Source: Mycoplasma sp. Bg2 (GTDB lineage Bacteria; Bacillota_I; Bacilli_A; Mycoplasmatales; Hepatoplasmataceae). Taken from it: a DNA stretch of 64,000 bases. The stretch lies in NCBI GenBank assembly GCA_001641225.1, contig LSMY01000003.1, forward strand, positions 1-64,000. The letters are read 5' to 3'. Under the pieces are notes generated by a model. It did no database searches. It had not been told where the DNA came from and worked only from the letters and a program-made list of their open reading frames with translations. Of this stretch, positions 1-8,286 are shown piece after piece. The translations under genes and the position numbers were made by a program. Numbering within the stretch: the first letter of the stretch is position 1; every line of letters starts with the position of its first letter.

Positions 1-7
1 TTTTAGC

Positions 8-83
8 TGGTGGCTCGGGGCGGAATCGAACCGTCGACACAGGGAGCTTCAATCCCTTGCTCTACCGACTGAGCTACCGAGCC
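8..83 (-). tRNA. tRNA-Phe (GAA)
   Basis: Full cloverleaf on the minus strand. The anticodon loop TTGAAGC gives GAA, the acceptor stem is GGCTCGG/CCGAGCC and the 3' CCA is encoded (plus-strand TGG at 8-10). It is the last gene of the tRNA cluster inside the window; the array may continue beyond the left edge. Confidence 0.95.
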
Positions 84-89
84 ATAAAA

Positions 90-166
90 TGGCGGTTCGG
101 ACGGGACTTGAACCCGCGATCTCCTCTGTGACAGAGAGGCATGATAAACCACTTCACTACCGAACC
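90..166 (-). tRNA. tRNA-Asp (GTC)
   Basis: Cloverleaf with anticodon stem CCTCT/AGAGG around loop CTGTCAC (anticodon GTC), acceptor GGTTCGG/CCGAACC, G discriminator and encoded CCA. It lies 6 nt from tRNA-Phe and is probably cut from the same transcript. Confidence 0.95.
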
Positions 167-167
167 T

Positions 168-244
168 TGGTTGCGGAGGCAGGATTTGAACCTACGACCT
201 TTGGGTTATGGGCCCAACGAGCTACCAGACTGCTCCACTCCGCG
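168..244 (-). tRNA. initiator tRNA-fMet (CAT)
   Basis: Anticodon CAT in loop CCCATAA. Two initiator hallmarks are visible: the first acceptor pair is an unpaired C1.A72, and the anticodon stem ends in three G-C pairs (GGG/CCC). CCA is encoded. It is separated from tRNA-Asp by one base. Confidence 0.95.
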
Positions 245-252
245 ATAACAAA

Positions 253-345
253 TGGCGGAGTCAGAGGGATTCGAACCCCCGCACAGCTTTCGCCGCCTCT
301 CGGTTTTCAAGACCGACCCCTTCAACCTGACTTGGGTATGACTCC
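253..345 (-). tRNA. tRNA-Ser (TGA)
   Basis: 93-nt class II tRNA with a long variable arm. The anticodon stem TCGGT/ACCGA holds loop CTTGAAA (anticodon TGA). Acceptor GGAGTCA/TGACTCC, G discriminator, encoded CCA. Confidence 0.94.
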
Positions 346-424
346 ATCTAGTTGGATATTAATATATCCGCCATTATTAAAAAATGTATATAGATTGTAA
401 TAAGCCCATCTACTACTAGAAGGG

Positions 425-501
425 TGGTGGTTCTTGCAGGACTTGAACCTGCGACCAACCGGTTATGAGCCGGTGGCTCTAACCAACTGAGCTAAAGAAC
501 C
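425..501 (-). tRNA. tRNA-Ile2 (CAT, lysidine type)
   Basis: Anticodon loop CTCATAA with CAT. The arm context GGCTCATAACC and acceptor GGTTCTT/AAGAACC resemble Firmicute tRNA-Ile(k2CAU), whose C34 is modified by TilS, and not the elongator Met beside it. Its place next to tRNA-Met and before tRNA-Ser also matches the Ile gene in the Bacillus cluster. Ile rather than Met is inferred from these similarities. Confidence 0.85.
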
Positions 502-502
502 A

Positions 503-579
503 TGGTAGCGAGGAAGGGAATCGAACCCATAACCTCCTGGGTATGAACCAGGCGCTCTAGCCGATTGAGCTACCTCGCC
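503..579 (-). tRNA. elongator tRNA-Met (CAT)
   Basis: Anticodon loop TTCATAC, the form seen in Firmicute elongator tRNA-Met. Acceptor GGCGAGG pairs with CCTCGCT, starting with a G.U pair, and CCA is encoded. It is one of three CAT tRNAs in this cluster. Confidence 0.9.
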
Positions 580-625
580 ATTAAGATAATTAGCAATAAA
601 TAAAGATAGTAACTATCTTAAACTA

Positions 626-701
626 TGGTGGAGAGGACGAGGGTCGAACTCGCAACCTCTTGAGTGCAAATCAAGTGCTCTACCAACTGAGCTACCCCCC
701 C
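626..701 (-). tRNA. tRNA-Ala (TGC)
   Basis: Anticodon loop TTTGCAC (TGC). The acceptor GGGGGGG pairs with CCTCTCC and includes the G3.U70 wobble pair recognised by alanyl-tRNA synthetase. CCA is encoded. Confidence 0.95.
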
Positions 702-707
702 ACAAAA

Positions 708-784
708 TGGTCGGAAAGACAGGACTTGAACCTGCGACCCCTGCGTCCCAAACGCAGTGCTCTGCCAAGCTGAGCTACTTTCCG
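708..784 (-). tRNA. tRNA-Pro (TGG)
   Basis: Anticodon stem CTGCG/CGCAG around loop TTTGGGA (TGG). The acceptor starts CGGAAAG and CCA is encoded. It lies 6 nt upstream of tRNA-Ala in the direction of transcription. Confidence 0.95.
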
Positions 785-814
785 CAAATGTTTTTTATAA
801 AATTATTTAAATAC

Positions 815-891
815 TGGAGCGCCTAACAGGAGTCGAACCCGCAACCTCTTGGTCCGTAGCCAAGCGCTCTATCCAATTGAGCTACAGGCGC
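815..891 (-). tRNA. tRNA-Arg (ACG)
   Basis: Anticodon loop CTACGGA gives ACG, whose A34 is normally converted to inosine by TadA. Acceptor GCGCCTG/TAGGCGC, encoded CCA. Confidence 0.94.
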
Positions 892-960
892 AGATATAAT
901 AAGTTTATTTAAATAATTTAGAGTCTGTCGATCTCTTTATGTCTAAATTATATATGATAA

Positions 961-1045
961 TGGTGCGGGTGAAGGGACTTGAACCCTTACGTCCGAAGAC
1001 ACTAGATCCTAAGTCTAGCGTGTCTGCCAATTTCACCACACCCGC
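961..1045 (-). tRNA. tRNA-Leu (TAG)
   Basis: 85-nt class II tRNA with a long variable arm. Anticodon stem CTAGA/TCTAG and loop CTTAGGA (TAG). CCA is encoded. It is separated by 2 nt from tRNA-Thr. Confidence 0.94.
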
Positions 1046-1047
1046 AA

Positions 1048-1123
1048 TGGTGCCGTTTATAGGAATCGAACCTACGACCTATTGTTTACAAGACAATTGC
1101 TCTGCCTGCTGAGCTAAAACGGC
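1048..1123 (-). tRNA. tRNA-Thr (TGT)
   Basis: Anticodon stem ATTGT/ACAAT around loop CTTGTAA (TGT). Acceptor GCCGTTT/AAACGGC, encoded CCA. Confidence 0.95.
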
Positions 1124-1165
1124 TATATAAAAAAATAAAATATCTAGTTGTAATATGGTTTTATA

Positions 1166-1241
1166 TGGTGGGGCGTATAGGACTCGAACCTACGACCCTC
1201 TGCTTGTAAGGCAGATGCTCTCCCAACTGAGCTAACGCCCC
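1166..1241 (-). tRNA. tRNA-Val (TAC)
   Basis: Anticodon stem TCTGC/GCAGA around loop CTTACAA (TAC). Acceptor GGGGCGT/ACGCCCC, encoded CCA. Confidence 0.95.
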
Positions 1242-1251
1242 AAAATATAAA

Positions 1252-1327
1252 TGGTGACCCGTACGGGACTCGAACCCGTGAATGCTAGGATGAAAACCTA
1301 GTGTGTTAACCGCTTCACCAACGGGCC
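1252..1327 (-). tRNA. tRNA-Glu (TTC)
   Basis: Anticodon stem CTAGG/CCTAG around loop TTTTCAT (TTC). Acceptor GGCCCGT/ACGGGTC, encoded CCA. Confidence 0.95.
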
Positions 1328-1333
1328 ATATAA

Positions 1334-1410
1334 TGGCGCTCCGGAGAGGACTCGAACCTCCGACCCACTGATTAACAGTCAGTTGCTCTAACCAACTGAG
1401 CTACCAGAGC
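1334..1410 (-). tRNA. tRNA-Asn (GTT)
   Basis: Anticodon stem ACTGA/TCAGT around loop CTGTTAA (GTT). Acceptor GCTCTGG/CCGGAGC, encoded CCA. It is the first gene of the minus-strand tRNA operon. The cluster promoter should lie in the A+T-rich gap 1411-1689, where only weak -10-like sequence (complement of ATTATA, 1499-1504) is seen. Confidence 0.94.
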
Positions 1411-1689
1411 ATTAAAAAAATGTTGTATTTGTGATACATATTAATTTTAACTAAAAAAAATATTTTTTTCATAATATTTTATTGAAAAAACTAAGGAAAT
1501 TATACCTTTTTAACTTAAAATTAACTTAAAAAGCAAAAAAATAACAAAATAAGCAGAAATTATTCATAAAAATTACCTTGTTAATTGGGGAAAATACTTA
1601 TATAAAAGGGCATAATATTGATTTTAATTTTTAGCAAGTAGGGTAAAATATTAGTATTAGAAAATAACTAAGGAAACATAGGAAATAAG

Positions 1690-2385
1690 ATGAGAAAAAA
1701 AGAAGTCGTAATCATTGGCTGCGGAAGATTTGGTGGAACTGTCATTGAACAATTATCACTTATTAGTGGTTACAATATCATTGCTGTAGACAAACAAGAA
1801 AATTCAATTAAAAGAATCCAAAATTTAGGAATCAAAGAAGGAATCATTGCTGATGTTACCGATGATGGAAAACTTAAAGAGTTAGGACTTTTAAACTCTG
1901 ATATTTATATTATTGGTGTTGGCGATAATATTGAAGCTTCCCTTTTAATTTCTAATTTAGTAAAAACTAATGTTACCAAAAAAAATGCCCGGATTATTTG
2001 TAAAGCTGTTTCTACTCAACAGGAAAATATCTTAAAAGGAATGGGCATTACAGAAATCATTAATCCTGAAACTCAAGCTGCAAAAAGAGCGGTCCAAAAA
2101 ATTACTAATCCTTTACTTTATAATTTTGTAACAGAAGAAGTAGCTGAACTTCCTGGGGGAGTTTCTATGATCAAAATTTTAACTCCAGAAATTCTTGATG
2201 GAAAAGTTGTTAAAAATTTAGGAACTCCAGGCAATGTTTTAATTTCAATTGTTTATCGAAATAAAAAAGCAGTTATTGTTAATGGGGACACAAAATTACA
2301 GGCAGGAGAACTAATGGTTGTTGTTGGTGACTCCAAAAAATTAATTAGTTTCTTTAGTCAATTTAGAAATAAAAAAATCGAGTAG
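1690..2385 (+). CDS. ktrA: KtrA/TrkA-type RCK potassium uptake regulator
   Basis: 231 aa, the usual length for the cytosolic KtrA/KtrC subunit that gates a membrane K+ translocator (KtrB/KtrD) on binding nucleotides. Residues 1-130 are an RCK-N Rossmann fold with glycine motif GCGRFGG (11-17) and acidic 'AVDK' after strand 2. The remainder is an RCK-C (TrkA-C) domain ending in a typical 'GELMVVVGDSKKL' strand. AAGGAAAC precedes the ATG at a workable distance. No ktrB-like membrane partner lies adjacent. The gene is monocistronic, with its own hairpin terminator. KtrA versus TrkA naming is by length and single-repeat structure. Confidence 0.85.
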   Translation: MRKKEVVIIGCGRFGGTVIEQLSLISGYNIIAVDKQENSIKRIQNLGIKEGIIADVTDDGKLKELGLLNSDIYIIGVGDNIEASLLISNLVKTNVTKKNARIICKAVSTQQENILKGMGITEIINPETQAAKRAVQKITNPLLYNFVTEEVAELPGGVSMIKILTPEILDGKVVKNLGTPGNVLISIVYRNKKAVIVNGDTKLQAGELMVVVGDSKKLISFFSQFRNKKIE

Positions 2386-2405
2386 CAGTAAGCTACTTTT
2401 TTTTA
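2381..2405 (+). terminator. rho-independent terminator after ktrA
   Basis: Stem AGTAGC/GCTACT (2381-2386 and 2392-2397) with loop AGTAA followed by a T run. It overlaps the ktrA stop codon. Confidence 0.8.
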
Positions 2406-2454
2406 TTTATCTTTAAGAAAAATATTTTAGTTATAAAGTAACTATAATTTGAAT

Positions 2455-3129
2455 ATGTTTATAAATGTAGAACAATTACAAAGATATAGAGAAAACCCCG
2501 GAACAGAAGAAGAACGAACAATTGATAGATGAATTCCTGTTTCCTTAAATTTAAGTAGTATTGAAACTTATTACCCGGAAAATGAAAACTTTACTAATGA
2601 AGTTTATTTTATTTTGCAGGGAATGAAAAATACTAAGTACCGTTGAAAATTTAGTGTCGAAGAACTTTTGGAAATTAGTCCAATTGTAAAAAATTCTTAT
2701 TATTCATTAGTAAGAAATTTGAAATTTATTGAAATCATTGAAAATAAATTTTATAAATATGATTCTGAAAATGAAAAAATAACTTTGATGATGAAAACCC
2801 TTTTTAAATATAAAATGAGAGATATTCAAATCTCTCAAGTTAAAATGCAATTACTAGATAAACCAAAAAGAGAAATTAAAGCTTTTCAAAAAAACATTAA
2901 AAGTAATCTTCCTCAAATTTGAGTTAGTTATGTTGAATATCAAAGAAATGTTGCAAATCAAAATTTACTTTTCCTTAATCAAGTTGAAGAAACAAAACTA
3001 AAAGCATATTTAGATGCTTGAAAAAGTTTTGATATGGTAGAAAAAGAATTAAAAGATTATAAATTAAAACGTGTTGCTCGTAAGCAATTTAAAACTTATT
3101 ATAAAAATCAAGTTAGAAATAAAGTGTAA
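2455..3129 (+). CDS. hypothetical protein, 224 aa, lysine/glutamine rich
   Basis: Not recognised. Reading TGA as Trp gives one 224-residue frame whose middle starts around residue 72 with an ATG that code 11 would choose. It has no signal peptide or membrane segment and is strongly charged; residues 90-224 are mainly K/E/Q/R with predicted helix. The start is placed at 2455 because TATAAT (2443-2448) sits 6 nt before this ATG, which would give a leaderless mRNA, and no Shine-Dalgarno is present. It converges with the next gene, stop codons one base apart (3129/3131). A DNA- or RNA-binding role is possible from the composition, but nothing in the sequence proves it. Confidence 0.65.
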
Positions 3130-3130
3130 T

Positions 3131-3877
3131 CTATTTTGGTTTTTTTGCTAAAAGATCACGATGTAATTGAAAGAGAATTCTTTTAATATGAATTACATCA
3201 CTATTATTATATTTAGTAAGCTTATCATCAATATTTTTTAATTGATGATAAGCTGTTGTTTTTTTATCAACAAAAGCTTTTAAAACATAATTAGTTTTTT
3301 TACCATTATTTAATGAAGAATCAATTGTTGATCCTGTTACTGCTTTTGCCACAAAACTTAATGAGTTTTGATGGAGAGGAGAAATCTCAACAATCCGATC
3401 TTTTTGTCCTCTAAAAAGCACTTGTAAATCAATTACATTTCCAATAAGGCTTCCAAGTTTACGCTTGTAGTTTTGATTTGCATGTCCGATTAATTTTGCA
3501 AGTCCTTTAAATTCTAATTCGGCTCCTCAAACAAAAACTTTAGCATTATAGTTTACATAAAGTCTTGAAAGTTCACTAGCCATTTGATTGTAATTTAATT
3601 TTTTCCCAACAAAATTATAATGTCTTGGTTTTTCACTAAGGTCAGCAAAATTATCTACCTTAAGAAATGAAAAAGAAAAGAGTTGTTGATCAAGATCTAA
3701 ATTATTTTTAGCCATTGCAATTGGAGCAAAAGTAATTGCTTCAAAATCTAAAAAGTACATTGGCCCTTTAATTCCATCAAAAAATTTCTCAAGAATATCT
3801 CAATTATGAATTTTATAAGTCAATTTTAGTTCATTAATGGGCTCTTGTTTTTCTTGTTTTATTGGTTTTGTTTCCAT
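3131..3877 (-). CDS. DUF2779-like (DnaQ/RNase H-fold) protein
   Basis: 248 aa read through TGA. Near residue 40 it has 'MYFLDFEA', and later 'YNAKVFVWGAELEFKGLA' (about 110-127) and 'VIDLQVLF' (about 146-153). This order of an acidic DFE strand, a Y-N-x-x-F-x(3)E segment and a D-L segment resembles DUF2779 proteins, which are predicted DEDD 3'-5' exonuclease-fold proteins. The first 30 residues are basic and polar. No RBS is obvious before the ATG at 3877. It is convergent with the gene at 2455-3129 with no spacing for a terminator. The family assignment rests on motif memory, not a search. Confidence 0.55.
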
Positions 3878-3948
3878 TTAATTAAAATTCCTTAATAATA
3901 TTTGCATATATATTTTAATTTTACCCCATAATTTGTAATAATTTAACT

Positions 3949-5331
3949 ATGCAAAATAATAAAACAACCTTAAAGGAAATTCAAAAGAGCCCTTATAAAA
4001 TTGGGAGAACAATTGTCTTTCTTGTTGTTACTTTATTTGGTGTCTTTTTCCTTTCAGGAATGGGACTTATTACAAATGATTATGTCGGAGCTGGGCTTTT
4101 AGGAGGACAACTATGGTTCTTTTGAACTGTTGTTGCTTTTCTTGTAGTCATGATTATTATTTTTAGTGCAATTATCATTCGCTGAGCACTTCACGGGCTT
4201 CCTGGAGGAGTAATAAGATCGCTTCATCTTTATTGTTGATCACTACTTTTTGTTTGTTCCTTTGTAATTGGACTGCAATCAGCAACCTTTGGTGCCCTTA
4301 ACTCCCAAGTAATTAATTTAACCTTTACTACTTTTGGAAATATCTTTTCAATGCTTTGAATTATCCTTGTCTTTTTTGTAACTGGACTTTGAGTTTTTGC
4401 TGCTGCTTCAAGAAGCCATCTTGAAGAACACCCTTACAAAGTTTTAAGAAATTACTTCTTTTGAATTATTGCCTTTTCGCTTTTTATCTTCCACTTTGAA
4501 CAAGCAAGTAGTGGAGCACTTGGAGTAAATACTGAAAAAGTCCTTTTAAATACTGATCTTGGAGATACTATTACTTCTAGTTTAATAACATTTTTATCAA
4601 AAGATGGAAATGCTTTGAATTTTATTAGTCATCAAGTATTTATGCACAAAGATTTCTTTGGACTTGGAAGATTGGTAACTGAAATGGCTATTAAAAATAC
4701 TTTAAAATTTGCAATTTTTAAACCATATATTTGGGGAAACGAGTCTCTTATTGTGTTTTCATTAATTAGTACATTATTTGGCAAAGGGGCATTCTGAGGA
4801 CTTAATAATAGTTGATCTGGTTGAACAATTTTTGTAACTGTAATTACTGTTAACATTTGAATTACTGCTTATGCTTTTACCCGCTTTGTTAAAAAAGATG
4901 TCCATAACGTTGATAATCCTTTCTTTGTTAAAACTCCCTTATATGTAATCTTCTTTACTATCTTCATGTATGCAATTAATGCTTACATTGTTACCTTTAT
5001 TAGTGGCGGACATTTAAACCCAGGAATAGTTGGATCCCATATTGGACATCTTCAACAAGATATCCCCGAAGGAGCAGGAATTATTCAAATAATCCAAGGG
5101 CATTGAATGTTTAACATCATGAAATATCCTGTTGGTGATGTTTTTGCAGGTAGCTATCGAGGAACATGATGGTGATGAACTGAAGAAGCAATTTCAATGC
5201 TTGGATTAAATGTAATTATTTTTGGATGCTTGCTAAAACATAGAAGACAAATCAAAAAAGATTTCCTTGCAAGAAGAGGAAAACTAAAATTGTGGGGACA
5301 AATCCAAGTAAAATATTTAGATTGACTCTAG
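3949..5331 (+). CDS. polytopic membrane protein, unknown function, 460 aa
   Basis: Not recognised. The 460-residue frame needs many TGA codons read as Trp. It holds about nine to ten hydrophobic segments; clear ones are near residues 20-45, 55-80, 95-115, 130-155, 170-185, 260-290, 310-330 and 335-360. Two short polar loops carry conserved-looking G/H/P sequence: 'SGGHLNPGIVGSHIGHLQQ' near residue 350 and an aromatic 'GTWWWWTEE' near 410. The C-terminal 40 residues are basic (RRQIKKDF, RRGKLKLW), as expected for a cytosolic tail. TAATAA lies 7 nt before the ATG and there is no Shine-Dalgarno, so it may be leaderless. It could be a transporter or lipid-modifying enzyme. Confidence 0.65.
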
Positions 5332-5351
5332 AAAATAATCATTAAATAATT

Positions 5352-5384
5352 AAAAACAAAAGATGCCAAGTCTTTTGTTTTTAT
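5352..5384 (+). terminator. terminator after the 460-aa membrane protein
   Basis: Long A/T stem AAAACAAAAGA / TCTTTTGTTTT with loop TGCCAAG, ending in a T-rich tract. Confidence 0.75.
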
Positions 5385-5402
5385 TTTAATATAATTATTT
5401 TA

Positions 5403-6197
5403 ATGAAATGTTGAACCAAAGAAGTTGAAAAATTTTTTAATACCAAATGAATCTTTATTACTCTAGTCGGGGTTATTGGATTTTTTTCACTTGTCCAATT
5501 GATCGTGTTTGGGATAAAAGATGAAGTAGTAGTTGGCTGATTTTTTGGTGATGACATTAAAAGTACTTCTCCTAATGCTTGACTTGGTTGACTTATTATT
5601 AGTTTAGGATTTTTGGGAAGTTGTATTACTCTTGCTGGGGAAATTTATCTTGTAAGAGGAAAAAGAAAATTTATTTACTCAGTTCTTCTTGGACAAATCC
5701 TCATGATCTTTTATGGAATTTGCATTGGACTTTGATTTATTGTAATTGATTATATTCTTTATTGCATTGTTGGAATAATTCATTATAAACATTGAAAAGA
5801 TGAAAGCAAAAAGGAAAATGTCATGACTACTAAGTCTTATCTTTTTATTACTATCTTTACTTTAATTTATTTAGGAGCCGCTCTTAGCATTACTATGACT
5901 CATCCAAAGTTAGATGCAAAGCCCATTCTTGATCCAACAATTAGTGCTCTTGTTATTTTTGGTTGGTTTAATATTACTAGAAAAAATAAATGAGGTTACA
6001 TTGCTTTTCTTGCAACTGATGTTCTTGGCATTACCATGTTTTGCCTTCTTGGCTTTTGAGGAGTTGCAGCTAGCTATATTATTTATATTATTTTTGATGT
6101 AAGTGGATTTACCATTTGAAGTAACTGAAAATCAAAGGCGACTAATCCTAAAAAAATAACCGATAAGGATTACCAAGCAGAAAAAAATATCTCTTAA
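5403..6197 (+). CDS. PnuC-like nicotinamide (ribo)nucleoside transporter, copy 1
   Basis: 264 aa with about seven membrane segments. The C-terminal half follows the PnuC pattern: 'DPTISALVIFGWFNITRKNKWG', a helix, and a final 'IYIIFDVSGFTIWSNW' resembling the closing Y-x-F-x-x-x-x-G-x-x-x-W motif of PnuC. PnuC proteins move nicotinamide riboside or NMN by facilitated diffusion for NAD synthesis. It is about 25-30% like the next two genes by eye and is the most divergent of the three. The start is set by TATAAT (5390-5395) 7 nt before ATG 5403; a second ATG five bases downstream is out of frame. Substrate is inferred from family only. Confidence 0.6.
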
Positions 6198-6254
6198 TTT
6201 ATTTGAGTTTAGAATAAAATTAATTAGATAGCACAAATTCATAATTATCAATAA

Positions 6255-6290
6255 GGAAAGGAAAGTAACAAGGATTACAAGACTTATTTA
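6255..6290 (+). promoter_or_regulatory. putative structured leader of pnuC-like copy 2
   Basis: AAAGGAAAGTAA (6257-6268) followed by a small hairpin GTAA/TTAC (6265-6268 with 6275-6278), then 12 nt to the ATG. The purine tract is about 25 nt from the start, too far to act as a simple Shine-Dalgarno. The same arrangement occurs before copy 3, which suggests a conserved RNA element. The class is unknown. Confidence 0.35.
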
Positions 6291-7085
6291 ATGAAAACAA
6301 CACTGCAAAAAATTGATACATTTTATCATACACCCTGAATATATATCACCTCAATTGGACTTGTTTGAATTGTTTCCATTATTTTTGGATTTTTGCCTTT
6401 TGCCATGGATGCTAATGCAACTATGGAATGAGGATGGGGAAACAAACTAATTGTTCGCCAAACTCCTAATGCCTGACTCGGCTGACTTATTTTAAGTTTT
6501 TCACTTATTGGAGCTACACTTGCTGTTTCTGGAGAAATTTCCATTGCTAATAATTCAAAAAAATATGTTTGACCAATTTCTATTGCCAGAATATTTATTA
6601 TTACTTATTGTATTCTCGTTAAATTATGATTCCTGGCTGCAACAAGTCTTTTATATGCGGTAATTGGTATTATCAATGCCAGAAATTGAGATGACAAAGG
6701 AACAATTTTAAGAAATAATATGACCCCAAAAAGTTATTTTATTGTTGGTCTTGTTACTATTGCTTTTTTATCATTTGGACTTGGTACTACACTTGGAGAA
6801 AATCCACTTATTTATGATCCCCTTCCCATTATGGATGTTTTATTTTCTTGCATGGTAATTTATGGTTGGCTAAATATTAGTCATAAAAATAAATGAGGAT
6901 GAATTATTTATGTCATGAGTGATTTTGGTTTTATCACCCTTTATCTAATGATGGGAAACATGTCCTTTGTTACTAGCTCCTCTATTTATTTTGTCTTTGA
7001 TACCATTGCAACTGTAAGATGATTCAATTGAGGATTTAGTCATGATAATTTTGCAGATAGTATTGCCAATAAATATCTTAAATAA
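6291..7085 (+). CDS. PnuC-like transporter, copy 2
   Basis: 264 aa, the same length as copy 1 and close in sequence to copy 3. It opens 'MKTTLQKIDTFYHTPWIY', a short cytosolic helix, followed by seven or so membrane spans. PnuC-like landmarks are 'NAWLGWLILS' near residue 60, 'MDVLFSCMVIYGWLNISHKNKWGW' near 185-208, and the terminal 'YFVFDTIATVRWFNWG' near 235-250. Trp is almost always TGA. The tail 'SHDNFADSIANKYLK' is shared with copy 3. The ATG at 6291 is the first in frame; the best purine tract (AAGGAAAGGAAAG) is well upstream and part of the leader element described separately. Confidence 0.6.
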
Positions 7086-7429
7086 TTCAATATTTTAATC
7101 TCTATATTTAATATATAATACATATAGATTAAACTAATATAAACTAACAAACCAAACATATCTCAAACTAATAAATAATTTATCTAATAAATAATTTAAG
7201 TCAAAAAAATATGTAATATTTATCTTTAAAATAAAATTTAAAATAAAAAAATAAAATAAAATAATAAAATTTAATTACCATTTATGGTCTTTGCCAAATC
7301 TAATCTAATAAGATTTGTTGATATCAAATTTGTTCTAATGAACTTTATTGTTTTTTTTATAATTAAATAATTTAAAACATTTTTGTAAATGTAAAAGAAA
7401 GGAATGTAAAGTAATTTACAAACGATATT
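7086..7429 (+). other. 344-bp intergenic region with leader element for copy 3
   Basis: Very A+T-rich with short direct repeats of AATAAATAATTTA around 7170-7200. No gene was found. Near its end, TTTGTAAAT (7383-7391) is complementary to ATTTACAAA (7414-7422), enclosing AAAGGAATGTAA (7398-7409). An inner hairpin GTAAA/TTTAC (7406-7410, 7415-7419) competes with it. This mirrors the leader of copy 2 and could hide or expose the purine-rich ribosome site. Confidence 0.4.
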
Positions 7430-8231
7430 ATGAAAACATCACTTAAAAGAATCGATACTTTTTATCATACACCATGAATTTATGTTGTATCTCTTTCATT
7501 TGTTTGAATTGTTTCCATTTTTGGAATTTTACCTTTTGCCTTAGATCCTACTGGAAGTATGGCTTGGGGGTGAGGGTAATACTGAAATTATCCGCTCCAG
7601 TTCAAACGCTTGATTAGGATGAACTATTTTAGGAATTTCTTTAGCAGGGGGAACCTTTGCTGTTATCGGAGAAATTTCCATTTCTAACAATTCAAGAAAA
7701 TATATTCTCCCAATTAGTATTGGAAGAATTCTAATGACTATTTATGCAGTCCTAATGAAAGTTTGATTTCTAGGACTAACCTGTTTTGTTTATGTTGTAA
7801 TCGGAATCATAAACTCTAACAAATGAGATGATGAAGGAAGTCATTTAGTTAATACCATGACTTTCCATCACCACGTCGTTGCTGCGCTAGCAACCGTTGC
7901 TTTTCTTATCTTTGGATTAGGAATAACATGAGGGGGAGACGACGCAATTCTAATTGACGCTTATCCAATTTTAGATGTTATTGTTGCTGCCCTAACAATT
8001 ACTGGCTGATTAAATATAAGCAAAAAAAATAAATGAGGATGAATCCTTTTCATCATTAGTGATATGGGAAATATTCTTCTTTATGTACTAATGTCTAGCA
8101 TGTCACTATTTGCTGGTTCATTTGTTTATTTAATCTTTGATTCTATTGCTGCCTTTAGATGATTTAATTGAGAATATGCTCATTATAATTTGGCAGATAG
8201 CCTTGGCGAAAAATATGCAGATCTAGAATAA
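7430..8231 (+). pseudogene. PnuC-like transporter copy 3, frameshifted
   Basis: Starts 'MKTSLKRIDTFYHTPWIYVV' exactly like copy 2. The first frame stays homologous to residue 49 (7430-7576) and hits TAA at 7577-7579. Homology continues in the +1 frame from GGT at 7575 ('NTEIIRSSSNAWLGW...') to a TAA at 8229-8231, with all later PnuC-like landmarks intact, including 'DVIVAALTITGWLNISKKNKWGW' and 'IFDSIAAFRWFNW'. One extra base, near the G5 run at 7566-7570 or the T at 7577, explains the break. The rest shows no decay, so it is a very recent mutation, a programmed or phase-variable shift, or a sequencing error. Confidence 0.75.
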
Positions 8232-8232
8232 T

Positions 8233-8266
8233 AAAAAAACATCCATTTTGTAGTGGATGTTTTTTT
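8233..8266 (+). terminator. bidirectional terminator between pnuC copy 3 and metG
   Basis: AAAAACATCCA/TGGATGTTTTT stem with an eight-base loop. A run on one side and T run on the other, so it can serve both converging genes. Confidence 0.8.
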
Positions 8267-8286
8267 ATTATTTATTTTTAGAATTG

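Noticed and set aside
89..400. A 103-residue open frame across the tRNA genes
   Set aside because: It overlaps three tRNA genes on the other strand and its sequence (RTGLEPAIS, AGFEPTTFG) is the familiar translation of tRNA T-arms.
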